A DNA stretch of 42,517 nt from a virus, in IMG/VR virus record IMGVR_UViG_3300046522_000201, positions 1 through 42,517 of that record; one strand, written 5' to 3'. The notes below the pieces were generated by a model. That model was not told where the DNA came from and ran no database searches. It worked only from the letters and a program-made list of their open reading frames with translations. The translations under genes were made by a program, and so were the position numbers. Below are positions 23,313 to 32,526 of this stretch, one piece after another (position 1 is the first letter of the stretch; every line of letters begins with the position of its first letter).

Positions 23313-26300
23313 CCACATCCAGAGTTGTTATCACTGCCGAGATTGCCCAGGCGCTGCGCGAGTTTCAGCGGTTCCGTGCTCAGGCCACCAACGCGCTCGA
23401 GGCGGTATCAAGTGTCGGCGGAAAGCTGAGTGGCATGCTCGGCGCCATCGGGGTTTCGCTGTCGGTGGCTGCGTTCGCAGGCTGGATCAAGGGCGCGATC
23501 GACGCTACGGATGCGGCCAGCGACCTTTCCCAGAAAACCGGCATCGCCATCAAAGACCTCGCCGGCCTGGAGCTGGCGTATCAGAAGGGCGGCATGGAAG
23601 CCGAGGCCCTCGCCACCACGCAGGCAAAGTTGTCGAAGGCGATGGTCGACGGCAACGAGGGCCTGGAAAAACTCGGGATCAGCGCGAAGAACCTGGACGG
23701 CTCGTTCAAGAGCAACAAGCAGGTGATGTACGAGATCGCCGACCGTTTCTCGCACATGGAAGATGGCGCCGCCAAGACGGCGCTCGCCATGACGATCTTT
23801 GGTAAGACCGGCGCCGACATGATCCCGATGCTCAATGAGGGATCTAACGGCATGCGCGAAATGGACGAGTGGGCCGCGAAGCTCGGTCTCACTCTCAGCG
23901 ATGAGACTGTCGAGCAGGCCGGCGCATTCAACGACACGCTTGACCTGTTGAAGCTGGGCGGCCAGGGCGTCGCTCGAGGCATTGCTGCCGAGCTGCTGCC
24001 AACGCTCACGTCGCTTGCTGGCTCCTTCCTGACCACAATGACGCAAGGCGACCGGCTGAAGAAAACAGCCGAGTTCCTCGCCAACGTATTGAGGATTCTG
24101 TACACGGTCGGGGTCGGCATCGTCGAGGTTTTCTCAACGGCCGGGAAGACGCTCGGCGCCGCCGGCGCCCAGCTCGTAGCGATGCTCAGCGGCGACTTCA
24201 AGTTGGCCGCGCAGATCGGGCGAGAGTGGGCAAAGGATATCGGCGCCGACTGGTCGAGTACCGCCAAAGCGATCTCGGACGCTTGGAGTACCTCCGGAGA
24301 CTCGACGGTAGCCGCGATGGCGAAAGTCGTCGGGGCTACGACCGTTGTCGGCGTCAGCGCCGCAGAGGCGCGGAAGCAGGCCGCTGCCGCCGCCAAGGAG
24401 CAGGGAGAGCAGGCGAAGATCCTGGCCGAGCTGTCGGGCGTGACTGCCACGTATATGGACGACTTGTCGCGCCTGGACGGCATGCACCGCAAGGGCAGCA
24501 TCAGCCTCGAGCAATACATCGACCTGGTCACCCAGTTGATCGCGAAGCAGCCAGGTGCGAAAAAGGAGATGGACGACGCGGCCAAAAGCTTGGCTGAATA
24601 CAACAAAGGAATCGCGTCCGCGACTGCCGAGCTGCAGGGGATCAACGAGCAGGTCCGGGACCAGGAGCGCGCCAACGAGATGATCGGCCTCGGGGCGGTC
24701 GCGCTGGCTGCACTGCAGGTTGCTCGAGTCGAGAATCTCGCCGCCCAGAAGGACGAAACCGCCGCGGCACTGGAGGCGATCGAGCCAGGCAGTGCACTTG
24801 CAGCAAAGTATCGCGAACAGGCCAAAGCCCTGCGCGACCTCGCTGCCGCAAAGCGGGCGGGCGACACAAAGCAGGCGGAGGCCGACAAGCTTGAGCAGGG
24901 ATCGGACGTCGCGAAAGCGAAAGAGCTGCTCGACATCATGACGGCCTTGGACGAGGTGACCAGGTCGGCCGCTGCCGGCATGGCTGAATCGTTCGGCAGG
25001 GTTGGCTCGGCAATCGGTGACTTGACTACCGCGCTGAGCGGATACGGTCGCACACAGGCAGCGATCGCGGCCCAGCTGGCGGCCGATAAGCGTGACGCCA
25101 AGAGCGACCCCGTCAAGCTCAAAGCGGCCGAGATGAAAGCGTCGGACGCGGCAGCGGTCGCGCAGGTCCGCCAGTACGGCGACATGGCAAAGGCGGCAAA
25201 AGGATTTTTCAAGGAATCCACGACGGGCTACAAGGTGATGGAAGGCGCCGAGAAGGCGTTCCGTGCCTACGAGATGGCCATGTCGGTCAAGAGCATGATG
25301 GAGAAGAGCGGACTGCTCGCGGCGTTTACAGGCCTCTTCGTCGCCTCCAAGGCTACCGAAACGGCTGTCGAGGGGGCGACTACAGCTGCATCCGTGACAA
25401 TGGCCGGCACACAGGCAAGCGCTTGGGGCATCACGGCGGTGGTCAAGGCCATCGCGTCGCTGCCGTTCCCCTGGAACCTTGCTGCCGGCGCCGCAACGCT
25501 TGCCGCCGTCGTGGCGGCCGGCGCGGCCATGATGGGCAGCGTCGGGAGCGCCAGCTCCGTCAACGTGAACTCCGCGGAGGAGCGCCAGAAAGTCCAGGGC
25601 ACTGGCACGGTGCTGGGCGACCCGACTGCCAAGTCTGAGTCGATGGCGCACTCGCTCGAGATCATGGAAAAGTACGCCGAGCTAGGCCTCGGCTATCAGA
25701 ACTCGATGCTTACCGCGCTGCGCAACATCGAGACGGCGCTTGGCGGCGCCGCGAAGGGGATCCTGCAGACGACGGGCATCACCGGCGGCAGCGCTTTTGG
25801 CACGCATGCATCGAGCGACGAATCGTTTTTCGGCGCGTCGCACACGAAGGACATCACAGACAGCGGCGTCAAGTTTTCGGGTTCGTTCGGTGATCTGCGC
25901 AGGGGCGCCGGTTCTGGCCGTCAGTACGAGGACGTGTTCACCACCAGCGACGGCGGCATGTTCCACTCCGGTTGGGAGCGTACCGACACGAACTACAAGG
26001 AACTCAGCGCCGAGGCAATGAAGCCGTTCACCCAGATTTTCGACAACATGGGCGACCTGATGGTCGACGCCGGTGCGAAGCTCGGCTACGACAGTGCGAC
26101 ATTGAATTCCGCGATCAACAGCATGGGCATTGACTTCGCAGTCAGCCTGCGTGGCCTGACCGGCGACGACCTGACCGATGCGCTGAACGCTGGTGTCGGT
26201 GTCACGATGGACCGCGTGGCGATGAAGATCTTTCCCGGTATCGAGAAATTCCAGGAGATGGGCGAAGGCTTGGGCGAAACGCTCGTTCGCGTGGCGGCCG

Positions 26301-27550
26301 ACGTGCAGGCTGTCGACAGCGTGTTTGCCGGAATGGGAAAGGCCGCGAGCATGTCGTTCGAAGCGAAAGAGGCGCTCGTGCAGGCCGCCGGCGGCATGGA
26401 AAAATTCGCCGACAGCGCTTCTTCGTTCATGAGCAATTTCTACTCGGACGCCGAGCAAATGGCGATGACGAAGGCGCGCCTTTCTCCGGTCCTGGCGTCG
26501 GTCGGTCTCAGCACCGAAGGCGCCGATGCGCAGAAGATGTTCCGCGACTTCGTGGTCGGCCTGGACACCTCGACCGAAGCAGGCGCGAAAACCTACGCCA
26601 TGCTGATGGACGTGCAGCAGGCATTCAAGGACGTCACCAGCGCCGCGGCAGACGAGCGTGCCGACCTGCTGGCCGAATGGGACGACTTGACGCTGACGGA
26701 CGCCCAGAAGCGCGCCAAGGAGCGGCTCGCGATCGATCCGACGAACCAGGCGCTGTTCGATCAGATCACCCTGCAGCGCGAGCTGAAGTCGGCGACCGAC
26801 GGTGCGTCGGACGGGCTCCAGGGGATGGTCGACAGCCTGACCGCGACCAAGACCAGCACGATGGCGTATCTCGATTCCCTGGTGCTGGGGAGCTTGTCGA
26901 CCCTGACGCCGATGCAAAAGTACCTGGAGACGCAACGCCAGTACAACACTGCCGTCAACAAGGCCATGGCCGACCCGACCGACTCGGCAGCTGCGTCGGC
27001 CGCCCAGACCGCCGCGACCACCTTCCTGACCGCCAGCCAGGTGATCAACGCCTCCAGCGCCGCGTTCATTGGCGACAAGTCGAAGGTGATGAGCGACATG
27101 GATCGCCTGGCCTCCTTCGCCGGGGCGCAGCTGACCGACGCCCAGCGGCAGCTGTCGGCGCTCGACAAGCAGACGGCCGGTATCACCCAGCTCAACGGCA
27201 CCGCGGCCGCGATCGAGCAGGCCATCCTCAATCAGGGCGTACCTGCTCCGATCGCCGCGGCGTCGTCGTTCGATATGCAGCGGTACGCCGCCAGCTCGAG
27301 CGCCTCCGCCGACGTGCTGGCCGCCGAGGTGAAGGCGCTGCGCACAGAGGCCGCGGCGCAGCGCGAGATCAATGCAGCGCTACTGGCCGAAATGAAGCTG
27401 CTGCGCGCGGACGCGAAGCGTAATGCGGACGACATCGTCGACGCGACCGAAGGCGTGGGCGAGACGGTGTCGAAAGAAGTAGGGGAGGCGATTGAGCAGG
27501 CAACCTACCGCGTGAACAATCCAACCAGAGTAGCCCCACGGGGCATGTAA
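23309..27550 (+). CDS. Tail tape measure protein
   Basis: A 1413-residue protein from the ATG at 23309, overlapping the stop of the T-like frame (ATGA), with GGAGAG upstream. The N-terminal part has the tape-measure pattern (ATNALEAVSSVGGKLSGMLGAIGVSLSVAAF, DAASDLSQKTGIAIKDLAGLELAYQ, AGADMIPML-like). A long Ala/Lys/Glu-rich coiled coil covers ~450-700. Hydrophobic segments near residues 710-760 (AAGAATLAAVVAAGAAMMGSV) may enter the host membrane during DNA ejection. By the lambda rule of about 1.5 angstrom per residue the tail would be near 200 nm long; that is a rough estimate. Confidence 0.95.
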   Translation: MTTSRVVITAEIAQALREFQRFRAQATNALEAVSSVGGKLSGMLGAIGVSLSVAAFAGWIKGAIDATDAASDLSQKTGIAIKDLAGLELAYQKGGMEAEALATTQAKLSKAMVDGNEGLEKLGISAKNLDGSFKSNKQVMYEIADRFSHMEDGAAKTALAMTIFGKTGADMIPMLNEGSNGMREMDEWAAKLGLTLSDETVEQAGAFNDTLDLLKLGGQGVARGIAAELLPTLTSLAGSFLTTMTQGDRLKKTAEFLANVLRILYTVGVGIVEVFSTAGKTLGAAGAQLVAMLSGDFKLAAQIGREWAKDIGADWSSTAKAISDAWSTSGDSTVAAMAKVVGATTVVGVSAAEARKQAAAAAKEQGEQAKILAELSGVTATYMDDLSRLDGMHRKGSISLEQYIDLVTQLIAKQPGAKKEMDDAAKSLAEYNKGIASATAELQGINEQVRDQERANEMIGLGAVALAALQVARVENLAAQKDETAAALEAIEPGSALAAKYREQAKALRDLAAAKRAGDTKQAEADKLEQGSDVAKAKELLDIMTALDEVTRSAAAGMAESFGRVGSAIGDLTTALSGYGRTQAAIAAQLAADKRDAKSDPVKLKAAEMKASDAAAVAQVRQYGDMAKAAKGFFKESTTGYKVMEGAEKAFRAYEMAMSVKSMMEKSGLLAAFTGLFVASKATETAVEGATTAASVTMAGTQASAWGITAVVKAIASLPFPWNLAAGAATLAAVVAAGAAMMGSVGSASSVNVNSAEERQKVQGTGTVLGDPTAKSESMAHSLEIMEKYAELGLGYQNSMLTALRNIETALGGAAKGILQTTGITGGSAFGTHASSDESFFGASHTKDITDSGVKFSGSFGDLRRGAGSGRQYEDVFTTSDGGMFHSGWERTDTNYKELSAEAMKPFTQIFDNMGDLMVDAGAKLGYDSATLNSAINSMGIDFAVSLRGLTGDDLTDALNAGVGVTMDRVAMKIFPGIEKFQEMGEGLGETLVRVAADVQAVDSVFAGMGKAASMSFEAKEALVQAAGGMEKFADSASSFMSNFYSDAEQMAMTKARLSPVLASVGLSTEGADAQKMFRDFVVGLDTSTEAGAKTYAMLMDVQQAFKDVTSAAADERADLLAEWDDLTLTDAQKRAKERLAIDPTNQALFDQITLQRELKSATDGASDGLQGMVDSLTATKTSTMAYLDSLVLGSLSTLTPMQKYLETQRQYNTAVNKAMADPTDSAAASAAQTAATTFLTASQVINASSAAFIGDKSKVMSDMDRLASFAGAQLTDAQRQLSALDKQTAGITQLNGTAAAIEQAILNQGVPAPIAAASSFDMQRYAASSSASADVLAAEVKALRTEAAAQREINAALLAEMKLLRADAKRNADDIVDATEGVGETVSKEVGEAIEQATYRVNNPTRVAPRGM

Positions 27551-27568
27551 AACCAGTAAAGGCAGACG

Positions 27569-28966
27569 ATGTCATTTAAGAATCTCGTAAAAGAAACAAC
27601 GACCACAACTGGCACTGGACCGTTTGTCCGGGGCGGCGCAGTAGACGGCTTCCGGGCCTTCACGCCGGCGTATGCGATCGGCGAGGTGGCGCGTTACTGC
27701 TGCCGCATGGGCACGCAGTATGAGTTCGGCAGCGGCAAGGTATCGGCCACGACGATCGAGCGCGGCAACGTGACCGATAGCTCGAATGGCGGCGCCCTGG
27801 TTCCGTTTACTGCCGGGACGAAGGAGCTGTATGTGGCCGTCGATGCGGACCTCCTGAACGGGGAGACCATCGGCGACTTGGCGACAGCGCCGTCGATTCC
27901 TGATACCTACGTGATGGAGCTATTCGATCCGGCAACCGGATCGTCGCTCAAGGCGACTGTCGCGGCCCTGCGCGCAATTTTTGGCGGCACCGCACCCGCA
28001 CCCGCCACCGTCACGACCGTCACCGTATCCCCATCGGCGCCAAGCGTCACGGGCGGCGCAACGCAGACCTTCACGGCAACTGTCACCGGCACCAATTCGC
28101 CCGCGCAGACTGTCACCTGGACGGCCAGCGCGGGGAGCATCACGGCAGGCGGCGTGTTCACCGCACCTGCTGCGACCGCATCGGCGCAAACGATTACCAT
28201 CACCGCGCGCAGCACCGTGGACACGACCAAGACCGGCACTGCGACCGTTACCGTGGCCGCTACTGGAACTCCGGCCCCAACGGTTTCCGGCGTCACCGTT
28301 AGCCCATCGACGGCGACCGTGGCTGGCAGCGGCACTCAGCAGTTCAGCGCCACCGTTGCTGGCACCAACTCGCCTTCCCAGTCGGTTACGTGGACGGCAA
28401 ACGCGGGCACTATCAACAGCAGCGGCTTGTTCACGGCCCCTTCCGCAACTGGTTCATCGCAGACCATTACCATCACAGCCACCAGCGCGGCCGATGCAAG
28501 CAAGTCTGGAACAGCCACTGTCACGATCGCAGCGGTGGCGATGACTGCCTACACCATCACAGGCTATGGCTCTCCAGCCAATGCGGTCAAGTCGTCCTAT
28601 AGCACGACAACTAGCGGCACGGAGGCAAACGCAAATCTAGCAGACCGAAAAGGTTATACCTACGTCAAGCTGTGCGCATCTCAGTATTGGACCATTACGC
28701 CGACCCCTGCCACGGCGACGACGCTCTCTGGATGGGGCGATTCGTCAACTGTGCCACCAGCAGAGGTTACGGTTGCGCAAAACACGACCTACTCAGGGAC
28801 GAATGGTATCAATGGCCTGATCCCGATGACCAAGCCAGGGGCATTCTCTGACAACTCGTGGTGCTGGATTCCAAATTCGCCTGGCACATACTCAAGGTCG
28901 CTGTGGATCAGGCCGGATGGCGGCGTGGCGCAGTGCGTCGGCACGATCAATATCACGGTGACCTGA
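27569..28966 (+). CDS. Tail protein with two bacterial Ig-like (Big) domains
   Basis: A 465-residue protein. Residues 1-140 are a virion-attaching part (GVKAFTPAYAIGEVARYCCRMGTQYEF-like). Two Ig-like repeats of about 90 residues follow (each starting TVSPSxxxVxGxxTQxFxATVxGTNSPxQxVTWTAxAGxI), then a C-terminal domain (TAYTITGYGSPANAVKSSY ... WCWIPNSPGTYSRSLW) likely exposed. Ig-like domains on phage tails are thought to help weak binding to cell surfaces. The repeats share long identical stretches. It may be a tail-tip decoration or minor tail tube protein. Confidence 0.8.
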   Translation: MSFKNLVKETTTTTGTGPFVRGGAVDGFRAFTPAYAIGEVARYCCRMGTQYEFGSGKVSATTIERGNVTDSSNGGALVPFTAGTKELYVAVDADLLNGETIGDLATAPSIPDTYVMELFDPATGSSLKATVAALRAIFGGTAPAPATVTTVTVSPSAPSVTGGATQTFTATVTGTNSPAQTVTWTASAGSITAGGVFTAPAATASAQTITITARSTVDTTKTGTATVTVAATGTPAPTVSGVTVSPSTATVAGSGTQQFSATVAGTNSPSQSVTWTANAGTINSSGLFTAPSATGSSQTITITATSAADASKSGTATVTIAAVAMTAYTITGYGSPANAVKSSYSTTTSGTEANANLADRKGYTYVKLCASQYWTITPTPATATTLSGWGDSSTVPPAEVTVAQNTTYSGTNGINGLIPMTKPGAFSDNSWCWIPNSPGTYSRSLWIRPDGGVAQCVGTINITVT

Positions 28967-30603
28967 TGGGGGCGCGCTTTTCAAACGGCAGGCTGCGCCT
29001 GCGCAACGGAGTGCTGGCCATGATCGCTTCTATCCCGGCGGCGCCTGCTGATCCCGGTCCGTCGGCAGATGGCACGGTCACGGTCGCCGCCGAGCGTCAG
29101 GCGCGCTGGATTTATCAGCGCGTCGGCGTGAGCAAGGCAGTTGCGGTGTCCGGCACCTGTACGGCGCCGGCCGGCACCACCATCGAGGCGCGCGCTGTCG
29201 ATGAAACAACCGGCATCGCCATCGGTAACTGGGCCGTTGTCGGCACGGTGGCGGCTGACGGCACCTATGCCGGCACCTTCGTCGCTCCGCAGGGGAAATG
29301 GTATCGGCGCCAGGTGCGCATCGCCAACTCTAGCACCGCAATTGCCACCGAAACCAACTCGTTCGGCGTGGGCATCGGTATTGCCGAGCTGGGCCAGTCG
29401 AACATGGCGAACTTCAAGACGTCGGGCAATTTCTACCCGCTTGGCGACCCGAACGCCTACGAATACAGCGCTGCCGGCGTGCTGCGCCGCCTCGGCAACA
29501 TCAGCAAAAAGAACGCCAGCGGCGCGGACGTTTATCCGCCGAACACCCTGATCCGCAATGCCACGTTCACGCCGACCGGCTACACCGACTACCTGAATTC
29601 CACGGCGGGCGGAGGCACCAACTCGGACGGTTATGTGTACGTCGCCAACCTTGTGGCCGAAACGACTGGCCTGCCGGTTTTCGTCATCAACCTAGCGGTG
29701 GGCGGCACCTCGATCGAGACCTACTGGAAGACCGGGCAGAAGGGCTGGACTGACTTCTCCGCAGCACTCAATTCGATCGGCGGTGACTGCGAAATAGCGA
29801 TCTGGCTGCAAGGCGAGAACAACGCCATCGCCATGTCGGGGGCGACTTATCAGGGACACCTGGCCGACATTCAGGCGCAGTTCCACACGCTCACCGGGCG
29901 CAACGCGACCAACTTCAAGTTCGGCGTCATTTCGCTGGGGCCGACCAGCACCGGCGTGACCGGCAACCTTGGCTACGCCGGTACCGACCCGCAAAGCTTT
30001 GGGAAGATGCGCATCGCGCAACGCGACTGGGCGTACAGCACGCCAGGCGCGTTCTATGTCGGCGGCGTGCACGACATGGATCTGACCAGCGCGGCCGACA
30101 ACATCCACATCACCGGAGAGGGCTTCAACACGCTCGGCCGCCGTTACGCCAAGTCGATCAATGCGGCACTCGGGTTCGGGACGACATCGGCCGGCCCGAA
30201 GATGGTCAGCGCCTCACGCAGTGGCAACATCGTCACCGTCAATGTGCAGCATACCGGCGGCACTGCCTTGCAGGACGGCGCCGGCGGCACCGGCACAGCG
30301 CTGGGCGGCTTCATCTTCAAGGATGGCGCGGGCGGCGAAGTGGCGATCACGGCCACGCAGATCACCAGCCCGACGACCGTGCAGCTGACCCTGGCGAGCG
30401 CACCGACGGGCGCCTGCACGCTCTCGTATGCGATGCAGAACTCGCCCTACACGGTCGACCCGAACAACGTAAAAAGCGGTTTTTCGGCGGCAGCCGTCCT
30501 GCGCGACAATGCCCTGTACTACTCGGCCATTATCAAGAACAACGACAACCCGCTCGGCTCGCCGATGCAGCCGTGCGCGGCAATCACCGTGACCGGAGGC
30601 TGA
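28966..30603 (+). CDS. Tail-associated SGNH-type carbohydrate esterase
   Basis: A 545-residue protein from the ATG at 28966, overlapping the previous stop by one base. After an N-terminal beta-rich part (~35-135), the SGNH/sialate O-acetylesterase blocks appear in order: GQSN with Ser145, GGTSIETYW, QGENN (282-286), and D378-N-I-H381 as Asp/His of the triad. Such enzymes remove acetyl groups from surface polysaccharides. A beta-sandwich C-terminus follows (SASRSGNIVTVNVQHTGG). Its place among tail-tip genes suggests receptor or capsule modification during infection. Substrate unknown. Confidence 0.85.
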   Translation: MGARFSNGRLRLRNGVLAMIASIPAAPADPGPSADGTVTVAAERQARWIYQRVGVSKAVAVSGTCTAPAGTTIEARAVDETTGIAIGNWAVVGTVAADGTYAGTFVAPQGKWYRRQVRIANSSTAIATETNSFGVGIGIAELGQSNMANFKTSGNFYPLGDPNAYEYSAAGVLRRLGNISKKNASGADVYPPNTLIRNATFTPTGYTDYLNSTAGGGTNSDGYVYVANLVAETTGLPVFVINLAVGGTSIETYWKTGQKGWTDFSAALNSIGGDCEIAIWLQGENNAIAMSGATYQGHLADIQAQFHTLTGRNATNFKFGVISLGPTSTGVTGNLGYAGTDPQSFGKMRIAQRDWAYSTPGAFYVGGVHDMDLTSAADNIHITGEGFNTLGRRYAKSINAALGFGTTSAGPKMVSASRSGNIVTVNVQHTGGTALQDGAGGTGTALGGFIFKDGAGGEVAITATQITSPTTVQLTLASAPTGACTLSYAMQNSPYTVDPNNVKSGFSAAAVLRDNALYYSAIIKNNDNPLGSPMQPCAAITVTGG

Positions 30604-30604
30604 C

Positions 30605-30958
30605 ATGCTGGGCTTTTATCCTGTAGGCAGTGAGCCGCTCGGCGGCGACGTGGCAGCAGCATCCGAGACGCCACCAGGCGGCGAAACCGGTACCAACTAC
30701 ATTCGCTGCACGCTGGCCACCCACGATGGCGTGCCGCAGGCGAATCTGGCCACCCTGTGCTGGGCGCTGTTCTCGCAGCTGTCGCCGGCGCAGTTCGAAG
30801 CGCCCGTTGCGAAGGGCAAGTACACGATGACGCCCGGCTCGGCTGACGTAAAGATCGCGGTGCCGGCCGCGACCGTTCCGTCCGGCTGGTACTTTCTGGT
30901 CCTGTCCGATGAGGACGGAACTACGGCCCTGGCCGCTCCGATCCTGGTGGGTCCATGA
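30605..30958 (+). CDS. Small tail-region hypothetical protein
   Basis: A 117-residue, beta-rich protein with GGAGG just upstream. It reads NYIRCTLATHDGVPQANLATLCWALFSQLSP then GKYTMTPGSADVKIAVPAATVPSGWYFLVLSDEDG, an Ig-like strand pattern. Its stop overlaps the next start. No family recognised; probably a virion or tail-tip component by position. Confidence 0.6.
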   Translation: MLGFYPVGSEPLGGDVAAASETPPGGETGTNYIRCTLATHDGVPQANLATLCWALFSQLSPAQFEAPVAKGKYTMTPGSADVKIAVPAATVPSGWYFLVLSDEDGTTALAAPILVGP

Positions 30959-32526
30959 CCGCGCTCGTCTTCGACACCACCCGTAGGCCCGATGGTAGCC
31001 TGGTCCTCGACGCCCCGACAGTAGCCGAGCAGCAGCCGGCCGCGCGCACGATCACGGACGCGGACTTCGCCGCCTGGCTCAAGAGCAACGATGCGATCAC
31101 GAACATCCTGGTCGAGACCTGGGCGCTCGTGAACGGCGTGCGCACCAAGTTCTGCTGGTCGACCAACGGCTACACGACCGAGGGGACCAATAACCCGGTG
31201 TTCTATGCGCCGGTCATCTCGGTCAGCATCCCGCTCACGGAAGCGCTATCCCTGACGTCGGCCGCATCGCTCTCGGCCGGCGACATCGAGATCGACAACA
31301 CGAACGGCGTGAACGAGGCCTACGCCAGCTATATCTGGGCGGACGAGCTGACGGCCGTAGTGGGGGACCAGACCTGGTCGCGCGCCGACTATCGCGACAT
31401 TCTCGTCGGCCACGCCGCAGGCCTGGTGCGCAAGGGCAGGGGCAAGTTCGCCCTGCGCCTGCGCGACATGATGGCGGGGCTGGACTATCCGCTCAGCGAA
31501 CGCAAGTTCGGCGGTACCGGACCGAACGCCGACCGGCTCATCCCTCTGACTTTTGGCGAAGCGTTCAATGCCTCGGGCGAGTGGAGCGACGCCAACGCGC
31601 TCGAGCGGCAGTGGCACGACGGACCGATCGAGGGCATCCCGGAGACCCGCGCGAATGGCCTGCCGATCACCGAGGAAGTCCTCGCTTCCGACAGCACCGG
31701 CAAGGCGAAGCTTTCCGTGAACAACGGGAGCGCGACGATCACCGCGACGGTACAGGGCGACAAGTTCGGCGGCGTCTTCCGCAAGACGATCGCGACCCTG
31801 GTGCAGCGCTTCATCACGGGCTACGGCAAGTATGCCGATCGCTATTCCCTGGCCAACATCGACGCTGCCAACTTCGCGGCGTTCGACGCCGCGCACCAGC
31901 AGCCAGTCGGGCTACACGTGCGAGAAAGCCTGAACGTCATCGCCGCCTGCGCCATGCTCGCCAGCAGCGTGGGCGCCCAGCTCGCGCCGTCGCTGAACGG
32001 AAAGCTGCAGCTGATCCAGATCGCGCTGCCGGCGGCCGGGCCCGCGACCGAGATCCGTGCCGAGCACATGGTCGACGGTACCCTGAAGCATGTCGAGCAC
32101 ATCGATCCGGTGGCGGCCGTCAAGCTGGGCTATTGCAAGAACTGGACGCCCCAGCCGGACCTGCAGAGCAATTTGCCAGCTGAGCACAAGGCGCTGTTCG
32201 AAAAGGAATGGCCACTGACCGTGACCCGGACGAATCCGGACGTGATGCGCGACTACAAGCTGCCAGGCGACGCGACGATGCGAGCGACCATGCTGCTCGA
32301 TGGCGACGACGCCGGCGGCGAAGCCGATCGCGAGATTGTGCTGTGGGGGCCAGGCCGCGACATCTATGAATTCGAGGGCGTCCCGGAGCTGCTGTTGCTC
32401 GCGAAGGGCGCACGCCTGATCGTCTACCACGAGCTCGACGGCATGATCGCTGGTGTCGAGGCCCAAGTACTCGAGATCAAGCGCGACTGGTGGACCCGCA
32501 AAGTTACCGTGAGGTTCCTGAAATGA
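30955..32526 (+). CDS. Tail hub/baseplate-like protein
   Basis: A 523-residue protein. The first ~200 residues (VETWALVNGVRTKFCWSTNGYTTEG, SVSIPLTEALSLTSAASLSAGDIEIDNTNG, IWADELTAVVGDQTWSRADY) resemble distal tail/hub components; ADRLIPLTFGEAFN begins the second part and VRFLK ends it. In many siphophages a hub protein of this size precedes the J-like tip protein, as here. Not a confident family assignment. ATGA overlap on both sides. Confidence 0.65.
   Translation: MTALVFDTTRRPDGSLVLDAPTVAEQQPAARTITDADFAAWLKSNDAITNILVETWALVNGVRTKFCWSTNGYTTEGTNNPVFYAPVISVSIPLTEALSLTSAASLSAGDIEIDNTNGVNEAYASYIWADELTAVVGDQTWSRADYRDILVGHAAGLVRKGRGKFALRLRDMMAGLDYPLSERKFGGTGPNADRLIPLTFGEAFNASGEWSDANALERQWHDGPIEGIPETRANGLPITEEVLASDSTGKAKLSVNNGSATITATVQGDKFGGVFRKTIATLVQRFITGYGKYADRYSLANIDAANFAAFDAAHQQPVGLHVRESLNVIAACAMLASSVGAQLAPSLNGKLQLIQIALPAAGPATEIRAEHMVDGTLKHVEHIDPVAAVKLGYCKNWTPQPDLQSNLPAEHKALFEKEWPLTVTRTNPDVMRDYKLPGDATMRATMLLDGDDAGGEADREIVLWGPGRDIYEFEGVPELLLLAKGARLIVYHELDGMIAGVEAQVLEIKRDWWTRKVTVRFLK

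Noticed and set aside
23581-25221. 546-residue minus-strand frame in the tape measure gene
   Set aside because: Ser/Ala-rich complement of a coiled-coil gene.
28010-28540. Tandem DNA repeat in the Ig-like gene
   Set aside because: Explained by two homologous protein domains.
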